NCBI GenBank assembly: GCA_038146785.1
Contig: JAYQSI010000001.1
Coordinates: 31,814-95,813 of the forward strand
Source: VMDJ01 sp038146785
GTDB taxonomy: Bacteria; Pseudomonadota; Gammaproteobacteria; Chromatiales; Chromatiaceae
DNA: 64,000 nucleotides
Direction of reading: 5' to 3'
Of this stretch, positions 27,804-37,029 are shown one piece after another (position 1 is the first letter of the stretch; each line of letters starts with the position of its first letter). The notes beneath the pieces were generated by a model. That model was not told the origin of the DNA. It saw only the letters and a list, made by a program, of their open reading frames with translations, and did no database searches. A program made the translations under genes and the position numbers.

Positions 27804-30407
27804 ATGTTAGAAGCTTATCGCGCTCACGTTGCAGAACGTGCTGAACAAGGTGTACCACCGCTGCCATTGTCGGCTGATCAGGTTAACGGCCTGGTTGAAT
27901 TGCTGAAAAACCCACCAGCAGGTGAAGAAGATGCCTTGATGGATCTGTTGATCAATCGCGTTCCACCAGGTGTTGATGATGCAGCTTACGTAAAAGCCGC
28001 TTTCTTGGCCGCAGTGGCAAAGGGTGAAGCATCGTCTCCTTTAGTGAATAAAGAGAAAGCCGTTGAGTTGTTAGGCACCATGTTAGGTGGTTACAACATT
28101 CAGCCAATGATTGATTTGTTGGATGATGCTGATCTTGGTGGTTTAGCGGCAGAGCAGCTGAAATACACCTTGTTGATGTTTGATGCATTCCACGATGTGA
28201 ATGAGAAAGCAAAAGCGGGTAACGCGAATGCAAAAGCTGTGGTTGAGTCATGGGCGAATGCTGAATGGTTCACCCGTAAAGCGGATGTGCCAGCGGAAAT
28301 TAAGCTGACCGTTTTCAAAGTGACTGGTGAAACCAACACCGACGATTTGTCGCCTGCACAAGATGCATGGTCACGTCCTGATATCCCTGTTCACGCGCTC
28401 GCTATGTTGAAGATGGAGCGTGAGGGTATCGTTCCTGATGACAATGGAAAGACAGGTCCAATCAATCTAATTGAAGAGCTGAAAGGAAAGGGCAATCCAC
28501 TGGTTTATGTGGGTGACGTTGTTGGTACCGGTTCTTCTCGTAAGTCAGCGACTAACTCAGTGCTATGGCACATGGGTGATGACATTCCTTTCGTACCTAA
28601 CAAGCGCTCAGGTGGTGTTGTGTTGGGCGGCAAGATCGCGCCGATCTTCTTCAACACGGTTGAAGACTCAGGTGCATTGCCAATTGAATGTCCTGTTGAG
28701 CAAATGAACATGGGCGATGTGATCACGGTTAAGCCTTATGAGGGTGTGGTCACTAACGAAGCCGGTGAGGTGATCTCTGAGTTCTCACTGAAGACCGATG
28801 TTATTTTGGACGAAGTGAAAGCGGGTGGTCGTATCCCATTGATCATCGGTCGTTCATTGACTGAAAAAGCGCGTGAAGCATTAGGTCTTGATGCGACTGA
28901 TACGTTCCGTCGTCCTGTTGATCCTGCAGATACAGGCAAGGGCTTTACCTTGGCGCAGAAGATGGTCGGTAAGGCATGTGGCGTAGACGGTATTCGTCCA
29001 GGTACTTACTGCGAGCCACGTATGGGCACAGTCGGTTCACAAGACACCACAGGTCCAATGACCCGTGATGAGTTGAAAGAGTTGGCGTGTTTGGGCTTCT
29101 CTGCAGACTTGGTGATGCAGAGCTTCTGTCACACAGCGGCTTATCCAAAGCCTGTTGATATCAATACACAGCACACTTTGCCTGAGTTCATTCAAAACCG
29201 TGGTGGTGTGTCTTTACGTCCAGGTGATGGTGTTATCCATAGCTGGTTGAACCGTATGTTGTTGCCAGATCAAGTTGGTACTGGTGGTGACTCACATACC
29301 CGTTTCCCATTGGGTATTTCATTCCCTGCAGGTTCTGGCTTAGTCGCATTCGGCGCGGCATTAGGTGTTATGCCATTGGATATGCCTGAGTCAGTACTGG
29401 TTAAGTTCAGTGGTGAAATGCAGCCAGGTATCACCTTGCGTGACTTGGTTAACGCGATTCCACATGCAGCGCTGAAGCGTGGTTTGTTGACTGTTGAGAA
29501 GCGCGGCAAAAAGAACTGCTACAACGGCCGCATCTTGGAGATCCAAGGTCTGCCTAATCTGACTGTTGAGCAAGCGTTTGAGTTATCAGATGCATCAGCA
29601 GAGCGTTCAGCAGCGGGTTGTACCATCGATCTTTCAGAAGAGTCAGTGGCTGAATACTTGCGTTCAAACATCATTATGTTGCGTTGGATGATCGAGAATG
29701 GCTACGAAGATGCTCGTACCCTTGAGCGTCGCGCACGTGCAATGGAAGAGTGGCTAGAGAATCCAGTGTTGATGCGTGCAGATGCCGATGCGGAATACGC
29801 TGAGGTAATCGAGATCAACATGTCTGAGATCAAAGAGCCATTATTGGCATGTCCAAACGATCCAGACGATGTGAAGACCTTGTCAGAAGTGGCAGGCGAC
29901 AAGATTGATGAGGTCTTCATCGGTTCTTGTATGACCAACATTGGTCACTTCCGTGCAGCGGGTAAATTGTTGCAAGCGGCGGGTAATACCTTGCCAACAC
30001 GTTTGTGGATTGCACCACCAACCAAGATGGACGAGCAGCAATTGATGGAAGAGGGTTACTTCAACATCTACGCGCAAGCTGGTGCACGTACTGAGATGCC
30101 AGGTTGTTCGTTGTGTATGGGTAACCAAGCACGTATTGCGGCAAACTCAACAGCAGTATCAACCTCAACGCGTAACTTCCCGAACCGTTTAGGTCAGGGT
30201 GCTAACGTGTACTTGTCATCAGCTGAGCTCGCTTCGATTGCAGCGATCATGGGTAAGCTACCGACAGTTGCTGAGTACATGGAGTACGCAACTAAGATCG
30301 ATAGCATGGCGCCTGAGATCTACCGCTACCTCAACTTCGACAAAATGCCGGAGTACGTTGAGTCTGCGGATAAGGCACAAGAGATTATCGTTAAGTTAGC
30401 GATCTAA
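27804..30407 (+). CDS. acnB: Aconitate hydratase B
   Basis: 867 residues from the ATG at 27804 (MLEAYRAHVAE), supported by AAAGGA upstream and by the E. coli AcnB length; an earlier in-frame start adds 17 atypical residues. It interconverts citrate and isocitrate in the TCA cycle. The order is AcnB-specific: N-terminal HEAT-like domain, swivel domain (TNTDDLSPAQDAW, GDVVGTGSSRKSA), then the iron-sulfur core with GSCMTN and PGCSLCMGN cysteines. In E. coli, AcnB is also an iron-sensitive mRNA binder. A strong terminator follows. Confidence 0.98.
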   Translation: MLEAYRAHVAERAEQGVPPLPLSADQVNGLVELLKNPPAGEEDALMDLLINRVPPGVDDAAYVKAAFLAAVAKGEASSPLVNKEKAVELLGTMLGGYNIQPMIDLLDDADLGGLAAEQLKYTLLMFDAFHDVNEKAKAGNANAKAVVESWANAEWFTRKADVPAEIKLTVFKVTGETNTDDLSPAQDAWSRPDIPVHALAMLKMEREGIVPDDNGKTGPINLIEELKGKGNPLVYVGDVVGTGSSRKSATNSVLWHMGDDIPFVPNKRSGGVVLGGKIAPIFFNTVEDSGALPIECPVEQMNMGDVITVKPYEGVVTNEAGEVISEFSLKTDVILDEVKAGGRIPLIIGRSLTEKAREALGLDATDTFRRPVDPADTGKGFTLAQKMVGKACGVDGIRPGTYCEPRMGTVGSQDTTGPMTRDELKELACLGFSADLVMQSFCHTAAYPKPVDINTQHTLPEFIQNRGGVSLRPGDGVIHSWLNRMLLPDQVGTGGDSHTRFPLGISFPAGSGLVAFGAALGVMPLDMPESVLVKFSGEMQPGITLRDLVNAIPHAALKRGLLTVEKRGKKNCYNGRILEIQGLPNLTVEQAFELSDASAERSAAGCTIDLSEESVAEYLRSNIIMLRWMIENGYEDARTLERRARAMEEWLENPVLMRADADAEYAEVIEINMSEIKEPLLACPNDPDDVKTLSEVAGDKIDEVFIGSCMTNIGHFRAAGKLLQAAGNTLPTRLWIAPPTKMDEQQLMEEGYFNIYAQAGARTEMPGCSLCMGNQARIAANSTAVSTSTRNFPNRLGQGANVYLSSAELASIAAIMGKLPTVAEYMEYATKIDSMAPEIYRYLNFDKMPEYVESADKAQEIIVKLAI

Positions 30408-30424
30408 TCTTCGCCAAACGAAGA

Positions 30425-30448
30425 AGCCCGCGAAAGCGGGCTTTTTTT
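30425..30448 (+). terminator. Intrinsic terminator after acnB
   Basis: AGCCCGC, a GAAA tetraloop and GCGGGCT are followed by seven T residues, a textbook rho-independent terminator. Confidence 0.93.
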
Positions 30449-30516
30449 GTGCCTTAAGGTTGGCTTAATGAAATTAAACTAAACTTTCTTAAGTTACTGA
30501 TATTAAGGCTACATTT

Positions 30517-32124
30517 ATGAATCAAACATCATTTTGGACGAGTGCTCGACTGGCAGTCTTCTTTGCTGTTTTTGTAACCGCAGTTGCAAATATCACGATG
30601 TTTGAAAAGCTCTTTGCTTGGCAGATTGAAAGTGGCTCAAGCCTTACTTATGTGATTTCACTCGTGATAGTCCAAGCTTTATTGTTGGTTTGGATATTTA
30701 CGTTTTTGAGCTGCCATAAGGGCTACCGCTATGTTTTAGCGTTATTGCTTTTAGTAACAGCTATCAGCAGTTACTTTTCAGATGCCTATGGCGTGATTAT
30801 CGATCGCGGCATGATCATAAATGCACTTGAGACAAATACCGCAGAAGCTGGTGATCTCATGTCATGGCAATTACTGCTGTATGTGCTATTTATTTTTGGC
30901 CTGCCAACACTTTGGCTATTTAAGGTGAAGGTAAGAGAGCAAAAGACTTTTAGTCGCTTTGGAAGTCATATTGCGGCCGGCATAACCGCTTTGTTGCTCA
31001 CTTCAGCGATTGCCTTTTCATTCAGCTCTTTCTACGCATCGTTCTTTAGGGAGCAGAAAGCGATTCGTGCTTATTCAAGCCCAATGGCAACCTTGTATGC
31101 GGGATATCAAATTTTGAGAAAAGATATCTTTACGCCTGCGCCTAAAGAGATAAAAAAGATTGGTCTTGATGCCAAAGTTCCTGAGGTGCAAGATCATCGG
31201 GAATTGGTCATCATGGTCGTCGGCGAGACGGCGCGCGCAGATCATTTTTCACTCAATGGCTACGCGAGAAAAACCAATCCTCTGCTAGAGAAACAAGCAG
31301 TCGTGAGTTTTACAGATGTTGATTCTTGTGGAACCAGTACGGCGCACTCCGTCCCCTGTATGTTTTCAATTAAGAAGCGTCAGGAATTTTCGACAAGTGA
31401 AGCAAAGCATGAAGAAAATGCATTGGATGTGCTGAATCGTGCTGGGGTGAATGTCATATGGCGCGATAACAACTCAAGCTCTAAAGGGGTAGCTGATCGG
31501 GTTGAGTATCAAGACTTTCGATCGTCTAAGACTAATCCAATCTGTGATCCTGAGTGTCGCGATGTTGGTATGTTGTCTGGGCTAGATAAGTATATTGCCG
31601 ATCATCCAACAGGCGACATCTTAATTGTGCTGCATCAAATGGGTAGTCATGGACCGACTTATTATCAGCGCTATCCAAAAGAGTTCGCCATTTTTGGTGA
31701 GGGGTGTGAGACCAATCAGCTTGATCAGTGTTCAACCGATCAAATCACCTCGAGCTATGACTCAACCATTCTTTACACCGATTATTTTCTCAATGAAACG
31801 ATCGAATTCTTAAAGCAATACGATCAGACCTTTGAAACATCGATGTTATATGTCAGTGATCATGGTGAGTCCCTGGGCGAGAATGGCTTGTATCTTCATG
31901 CGATGCCTTATGCGATAGCGCCAAGATCGCAGACGAATGTGCCGGTCATTCTTTGGATGGGTGCTCAGCATGCTGATTATGATCTGCAGCGTGTGTTACG
32001 CGCTAAAGATAATAACTTTAGCCATCACAATGTGTTTCATACCTTATTGGGGCTGTTTGAAATTGAATCTGAGGTGTATCAGCCGCGTTTAGATTTAGTT
32101 AACTTAGGTATCAAGAAGCACTAA
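30517..32124 (+). CDS. eptA: Lipid A phosphoethanolamine transferase, EptA-like
   Basis: 535 residues: five membrane helices (residues about 10-175), then a periplasmic alkaline phosphatase-like domain. The metal/catalytic residues known from EptA/MCR enzymes line up: Glu237 in GETAR, the nucleophile Thr275 in CGTSTAHSVPC, and Asp448-His449 in SDHGES. The disulfide cysteines are also present (C271/C281, C343/C347, C397/C405). Members attach phosphoethanolamine to lipid A phosphate and lower polymyxin binding. It stands alone after a terminator, with no two-component genes beside it. Convergent with the U32 gene, stops overlapping. Confidence 0.9.
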   Translation: MNQTSFWTSARLAVFFAVFVTAVANITMFEKLFAWQIESGSSLTYVISLVIVQALLLVWIFTFLSCHKGYRYVLALLLLVTAISSYFSDAYGVIIDRGMIINALETNTAEAGDLMSWQLLLYVLFIFGLPTLWLFKVKVREQKTFSRFGSHIAAGITALLLTSAIAFSFSSFYASFFREQKAIRAYSSPMATLYAGYQILRKDIFTPAPKEIKKIGLDAKVPEVQDHRELVIMVVGETARADHFSLNGYARKTNPLLEKQAVVSFTDVDSCGTSTAHSVPCMFSIKKRQEFSTSEAKHEENALDVLNRAGVNVIWRDNNSSSKGVADRVEYQDFRSSKTNPICDPECRDVGMLSGLDKYIADHPTGDILIVLHQMGSHGPTYYQRYPKEFAIFGEGCETNQLDQCSTDQITSSYDSTILYTDYFLNETIEFLKQYDQTFETSMLYVSDHGESLGENGLYLHAMPYAIAPRSQTNVPVILWMGAQHADYDLQRVLRAKDNNFSHHNVFHTLLGLFEIESEVYQPRLDLVNLGIKKH

Positions 32125-34733
32125 CGCGCCGTTGGCTTTTTCATCTGGCTACGCGTTTGTTCGGCTCTTACAGCCAGCGAACCTAAGCTGACCCCTTGTG
32201 CGATATGGTTAGCATCGGTGATATTGCCGAGCGTTTTCCACAGAGCCTTGCTGTCGAGCGTGCCATCAAGCAGTTGTTGATAGCCGTTAACAATCTTTTC
32301 GACCTCTTCAGCCGGCTCATCGACAAGTTCAATCCGCCAGTGTGATATGCCAGCCTTAATCAATCTTTCTGAATAGGTTGCAGCAGATTGTGCTTGAGCA
32401 TTGAACACGGTATTGCGACATCCAACATCGGCTAATACGAGATGATCGTGTTGACCGGGATCACGTAAATGGACGGTGTGGTGCTCGCAAGGTCGGCCAC
32501 AGTCTTTATAGGAATTTCCATGCGACATAAAGCGGGCAAAGACGCAGTGCTCAGTATGGAAAATAGGTAAGTGATGATGCGCAATCAGTTCAAGCTTATC
32601 GCGATAGGCTTGAGGCAGATTCTCCGCTAATGCAGCGACTTGTTCGGCATTAACATCATGTGTCAGCGCTAGTCGACTCAGGCCTAAGTCAATCAATTGA
32701 TGTGCTGCGAGTTGATTGCTGGCATTCAGTGAGAAGTCGCCCCAAAGCTCAGGAAGCGCCATCTGTTCTTCTTCAAGCAGTGCTTGTGTCTTCTCAGAAT
32801 GTTTAAGCTGCCAAAGTAAGCCTGTTGACCGAATCAAAAGTGCATCGGGTTTGAGTTTGAGTAGGTAGCGAACTAAGCGCTCTTCACCTGGTTTGAAGAT
32901 ACGAGGTGCAGCAACAACCAGCATTCGACCTTTTGCTTTTACCGCTTCACATGCATCTTTGAGTCCATGAACTTCTAGGAAGTCGACGATGATGGTGCTG
33001 AGTGAGTCAATTTTTAAGGCGGCATTGACTTGAGCTTGGGTTCGGCAAAGCAGGGATAGCTCGGGTTTAATCTGCTTAACTGGCTCGGTATTCAACAGTA
33101 GGCTGTCTAGCACTGAGCTTTCGCTTAAGTCTTTATCACGCTGATGCGTAATGATCTGTTGGCTGAATGTTTCAACGGCGTCACGACGTGCTTGTTTAAG
33201 CTGACTGACAGGCACGAAGCAATTGTCATCGAGCGCTATTGTTAGTTGATTCAACTCAAGCGAGGTATCGCCTAAAGTGCCGATCGCTTTGGTAACTGAT
33301 TCTTCGTCGAGCGCGCGTTTTTGAGCGGCTTCAACAAGTGTTTCACTCTCATACGTTAGTTGATGACGATGGCTCGATAGCTCAATGGTTATGGGTTTCC
33401 CAATAACGAGGCTGACGTGAATATCGGTAGAAAGGCCGCCAAGACGTGTCTCACGTGAAAGATTGGGACCTGAGTCCATGCGCGTATCTTTAGTGCGCCA
33501 AACGATATCGCCAACATGTACATGATCGAGTCGAACATGCTTAGCAAAGGTTAGAGTGACTTCACCTGAGTCAATCTCGTCAGATACGGTTTTACCTTTG
33601 CGTAGGAGTGTAAAGACATTGCCGCCGGCTTCTTTACCTTGTGGATTGCCTGAATCAAACACAACGCCGTCACCTGCTTTAACAGGATTGTTAAGCGTGA
33701 GCTCCACACCTTGATCAGTGATGTTAGAAACCGTACCGAGATAAAGACCACGATGGCGTGGGTTACGACCAATCACCAGTTCTTGGTGGTGCGGACCATT
33801 CAAAAAGCCGGGTGTTAAACCATCCGCATGTTTGCCTTGTCCGCGAGAGAATACCTGCGCTAAGCGTCGACGCTGTTCTTGAGGCGGCTCGGTATCTTTA
33901 AGTGGTTTTTTTGCAAGATGTGCATCCCATGCGCGATCAACCGCTTCGCGATACGCTGAGATGGTGCTGAGTACATACTCAGGACCTTTCAATCGACCTT
34001 CGATTTTGAAGCAACTCACACCGGCTTCTATCAGTTGTGGCACCTGTCCTAAGGCCATAAGGTCTTGCGGTGAAAGCAGGTAATTCATATCACCTTGCTG
34101 CTGGATTTTGCCATCGACTAATAAGCCATAGGGTAGGCGACAGGCTTGTGCACATTGGCCTCGGTTTGCCGAGCGTCCGCCCCAGGCTTCACTGGAAAAA
34201 CATTGGCCGCTGTAGCTCACACAAAGAGCGCCATGCACAAAGGCCTCGATCTCAATGCTGGTCTTAGCTTCAATCTGACTGATCTCTTCAATCGATAGCT
34301 CACGACCAACCACAATCCGTTCAATGCCAAGTGATTCAGCAAAGGCGACACCTTCAGCATCGGTAATCGACATCTGAGTGCTGCCATGCAGAGGAAGGTG
34401 AGGCGCAATATGTCGAGCAAGCTGGATAACACCGATATCCTGCACAATCAGTGCATCGACACCACAGCGTGCCGCGAGTCGAATATGTTTTTCGACCTCT
34501 TCGAGTTCTTCATCAAACACCAAGGTGTTAAGCGCAAGATAACCTTCAACACCATGGCGATGCAGTTGCTGCATAACGGTTTCGAGTTCGCTAGGCGGAA
34601 TACCGATTGCGCGTGCACGTGCGTTAAAACTTGATTGCAGTCCAAAATAAACGGCATCTGCGCCAGCATGTATCGCGGCATCAATTTGAGCTTGGCCACC
34701 GGCAGGTGCCAGGATTTGGGGTTTGTGGCTCAC
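32121..34733 (-). CDS. U32 family protein, RlhA-like (23S rRNA hydroxylation/peptidase U32)
   Basis: 870 residues, longer than E. coli RlhA (about 650) but with the same order. An N-terminal U32 barrel (MSHKPQILAPAGG onward) carries the signature CVSYSGQCFSSEAWGGRSANRGQCAQACR near residue 180. A DUF3656-like middle region and a C-terminal region follow, with a second cysteine cluster (HTEHCVF...CGRPCEHH). RlhA hydroxylates C2501 of 23S rRNA in E. coli; U32 cysteines bind an iron-sulfur cluster in some members. The start overlaps the DUF2889 gene by four bases. Confidence 0.85.
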   Translation of the reverse strand: MSHKPQILAPAGGQAQIDAAIHAGADAVYFGLQSSFNARARAIGIPPSELETVMQQLHRHGVEGYLALNTLVFDEELEEVEKHIRLAARCGVDALIVQDIGVIQLARHIAPHLPLHGSTQMSITDAEGVAFAESLGIERIVVGRELSIEEISQIEAKTSIEIEAFVHGALCVSYSGQCFSSEAWGGRSANRGQCAQACRLPYGLLVDGKIQQQGDMNYLLSPQDLMALGQVPQLIEAGVSCFKIEGRLKGPEYVLSTISAYREAVDRAWDAHLAKKPLKDTEPPQEQRRRLAQVFSRGQGKHADGLTPGFLNGPHHQELVIGRNPRHRGLYLGTVSNITDQGVELTLNNPVKAGDGVVFDSGNPQGKEAGGNVFTLLRKGKTVSDEIDSGEVTLTFAKHVRLDHVHVGDIVWRTKDTRMDSGPNLSRETRLGGLSTDIHVSLVIGKPITIELSSHRHQLTYESETLVEAAQKRALDEESVTKAIGTLGDTSLELNQLTIALDDNCFVPVSQLKQARRDAVETFSQQIITHQRDKDLSESSVLDSLLLNTEPVKQIKPELSLLCRTQAQVNAALKIDSLSTIIVDFLEVHGLKDACEAVKAKGRMLVVAAPRIFKPGEERLVRYLLKLKPDALLIRSTGLLWQLKHSEKTQALLEEEQMALPELWGDFSLNASNQLAAHQLIDLGLSRLALTHDVNAEQVAALAENLPQAYRDKLELIAHHHLPIFHTEHCVFARFMSHGNSYKDCGRPCEHHTVHLRDPGQHDHLVLADVGCRNTVFNAQAQSAATYSERLIKAGISHWRIELVDEPAEEVEKIVNGYQQLLDGTLDSKALWKTLGNITDANHIAQGVSLGSLAVRAEQTRSQMKKPTAR

Positions 34734-35269
34734 GCGGGGTCTTTTGGCCAGAGTTGTGAGGCAGCAACACCATCTTCAGCAAGTGAGTGACAGGTGTTCA
34801 TAAACTCAACCGGTGGTGTGTGGTCAGAACCATCTTGCTCGCCACGCCAGGCATAAACAGTTTGTACCGCCGTTGTGGCCACTGGTCCTAAAAGTTCAGC
34901 GATATGCGTACAGCCACGTGTGCCACCGATCAGTAGTCGAACCTTAGCGGTCCAGCCAGGCGCAATGGTTTCACCAATTAACTTTTTGTAGTGATCTGGG
35001 ATGTGAGGACAAGCGGGATAGGGCGCTTTCTCGGTATGCACAAGCAGGTCAGTGACCTTGAGATCACTATCGACCGTCATGCGGATCCACATCTCATGCA
35101 AATGCTCACCCGGTGAAATATCACCACGGCCAAAGGTGCTGATAATTTCACTGCGCGTATCAATCAAGCAGCCTTCGATATCCCATAGGCCATCTTCACG
35201 CAAATAACCTTGGCAGGTGATCTGGCGTTGATGTTGTGGCTGACGTGAAGAAGCAGGAGGTAAAGGCAT
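34730..35269 (-). CDS. DUF2889 domain protein
   Basis: 179 residues. Recognisable DUF2889 features are CQGYLREDGLWDIEGCLIDTR near the start, EMWIRMTVD in the middle and GGTRGCTHIAELLGPVATTAVQT toward the end. There is no signal peptide or membrane segment, so it is probably cytoplasmic. The family has no established function. It overlaps the U32 gene by four bases and follows the small membrane protein gene by three, so the three are one transcription unit. Confidence 0.85.
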   Translation of the reverse strand: MPLPPASSRQPQHQRQITCQGYLREDGLWDIEGCLIDTRSEIISTFGRGDISPGEHLHEMWIRMTVDSDLKVTDLLVHTEKAPYPACPHIPDHYKKLIGETIAPGWTAKVRLLIGGTRGCTHIAELLGPVATTAVQTVYAWRGEQDGSDHTPPVEFMNTCHSLAEDGVAASQLWPKDPA

Positions 35270-35272
35270 TGC

Positions 35273-35503
35273 TTAGTGTCGCTCAGAGCCTGTCTGTCCA
35301 TAGGCGATCTTGCCAATCAAAATCAGCCATGGAGTACCGTGCATCAGCAGGTCAAAGATATCGATTGGCTTACTCAAGGTGCCATCAGCAAGCATTTTGA
35401 GTTTTTCCCATACATGTGGCTCAGGCACAAAAGGGGCAAGGCCCAATAGCAGGCTAAAGATGACCGCCATTTGAAACGGTATTTTGGCGAGAAGGTCGCG
35501 CAT
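35273..35503 (-). CDS. Small membrane protein (often mislabelled RND transporter)
   Basis: 76 residues with two hydrophobic segments (about 8-26 and 51-66) and the conserved stretch GLAPFVPEPHVWEKLKML followed by IDIFDLLMHG. I recall this as a conserved small protein annotated as RND transporter although it has no transporter architecture. It leads the unit with DUF2889 and the U32 protein. No function can be assigned. Confidence 0.7.
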   Translation of the reverse strand: MRDLLAKIPFQMAVIFSLLLGLAPFVPEPHVWEKLKMLADGTLSKPIDIFDLLMHGTPWLILIGKIAYGQTGSERH

Positions 35504-35625
35504 CAGGTTTTTCCAGAAATGTCTTAGATGGCGTGATTTTAACAGTGTTTAGGCGACTAATATCGTGTGGTTTGAGCGTGGTCTTGCTAAAATCGCCGGC
35601 TGTTTTTAGATCGTTTTATTGAGTC

Positions 35626-37029
35626 ATGGCTGTAAAAACGCGTTTCGCTCCAAGTCCTACCGGTTACCTGCACGTTGGTGGTGCACGTACGGCCTTATTT
35701 TCGTGGTTGTATGCGAGAAAGCATGGTGGCCAGTTCGTTCTGCGTATCGAAGATACCGACCTAGAGCGCTCTACCCAAGAATCTGTGGATGCCATCCTTG
35801 AGGGCATGCAATGGCTTGATCTTGATTATGACGAAGGTCCGTTTTATCAGACCAAACGATTTGATCGTTACAACGAAGTGATTGATCAGCTGATTGATAA
35901 AGGTATGGCATATCGTTGTAGCTGTTCTAAAGAGCGTTTGGATAATCTGCGCGAAGAGCAGATGGCCGCAAAACAAAAACCGCGTTATGACGGTCATTGT
36001 CGTCATGCCGATGTGAGTGCTGATGAGCCACACGTGATCCGTTTTCTGAACCCAACAGAGGGGTCAGTTAAATTTAACGATTTAGTGAAGGGCGATATCG
36101 AAGTTTCGAATAACGAGCTCGACGATTTGATTATTCGTCGTACCGATGGCTCGCCAACTTACAACCTCACCGTAGTCGTAGATGACCACGATATGGAGAT
36201 CACGCAAGTGATCCGTGGCGATGACCATATCAATAACACGCCGCGTCAAATCAATATGTACCAAGCGATGGGTTGGTCAGTGCCAGAATTTGCGCACTTG
36301 CCAATGATCCTTGGTGATGATGGTGCTCGACTGTCAAAACGCCATGGTGCGGTATCTGTGATGCAGTATGCCGATGATGGTTATCTACCAGAAGGCTTGT
36401 TGAACTACTTGGTGCGTTTAGGTTGGTCACATGGCGATCAGGAGCTGTTCAGTCGCGAAGAGATGATTGAGCTGTTTGAGCTGACCAATGTGAACCGCGC
36501 ACCTTCGGCGTTTAATACCGAAAAGCTGAATTGGCTGAATGCGCATTACATCAAAGAGGCGAGTCCTGAGGCTCTAGCTCCCTTATTGCAAAAGCATTTA
36601 AAGCAGTTGGATATAGAAGCAACTGATCTTGCGGTCTTGGCGCAGATTGTCGAGGCACAGCGTGAGCGCGCATCAACCTTGGTTGAGTTAGCCGAGATTT
36701 CTGCTTTCTACTTCAATGACCCCGAAGGCTATAGCTCAAAGCCAGCGAAAAAAGCGTTGGTTGAAGAAGCTATTGCGCCTTTAACCCATGCTCGAGAAGC
36801 CTTAGCTCAGTTAACTGCTTGGGAGCGTGAACCGATCCATCAATGTGTTGCTGACTCTGTCGCCGCGCTTGAGATCGGTTTTGGTAAGTTGGCGATGCCA
36901 CTGCGGATATCGGTGACTGATGGAGCGCCATCGCCGGATCTTGATCTCACTTTATATCTTGTAGGTCGTGAAGCGACCTTGCGTCGTATCGATAATGCGA
37001 TTGCCTTTATTCAGGAGAACGCGTCATGA
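35626..37029 (+). CDS. gltX: Glutamate--tRNA ligase
   Basis: 467 residues of class I synthetase. The HIGH-type motif (APSPTGYLHVGGARTAL) is at the N-terminus and the KMSKS-type motif is LSKRHG near residue 240. It charges tRNA-Glu, one copy of which lies 1.8 kb downstream. It overlaps glnS by four bases (ATGA), making a gltX-glnS pair. Confidence 0.98.
   Translation: MAVKTRFAPSPTGYLHVGGARTALFSWLYARKHGGQFVLRIEDTDLERSTQESVDAILEGMQWLDLDYDEGPFYQTKRFDRYNEVIDQLIDKGMAYRCSCSKERLDNLREEQMAAKQKPRYDGHCRHADVSADEPHVIRFLNPTEGSVKFNDLVKGDIEVSNNELDDLIIRRTDGSPTYNLTVVVDDHDMEITQVIRGDDHINNTPRQINMYQAMGWSVPEFAHLPMILGDDGARLSKRHGAVSVMQYADDGYLPEGLLNYLVRLGWSHGDQELFSREEMIELFELTNVNRAPSAFNTEKLNWLNAHYIKEASPEALAPLLQKHLKQLDIEATDLAVLAQIVEAQRERASTLVELAEISAFYFNDPEGYSSKPAKKALVEEAIAPLTHAREALAQLTAWEREPIHQCVADSVAALEIGFGKLAMPLRISVTDGAPSPDLDLTLYLVGREATLRRIDNAIAFIQENAS

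Noticed and set aside
30465..30506. Repeated TTAA motifs before the eptA-like gene, possible PmrA boxes
   Set aside because: PmrA boxes are hexamer repeats spaced 11 bases apart; these lie at intervals of 9, 15 and 14 bases, so the AT-rich sequence is a simpler explanation.
35578..35610. sigma70 promoter before gltX (TTGAGC and TAAAAT)
   Set aside because: The elements are only about ten bases apart, too close for a functional -35/-10 pair.
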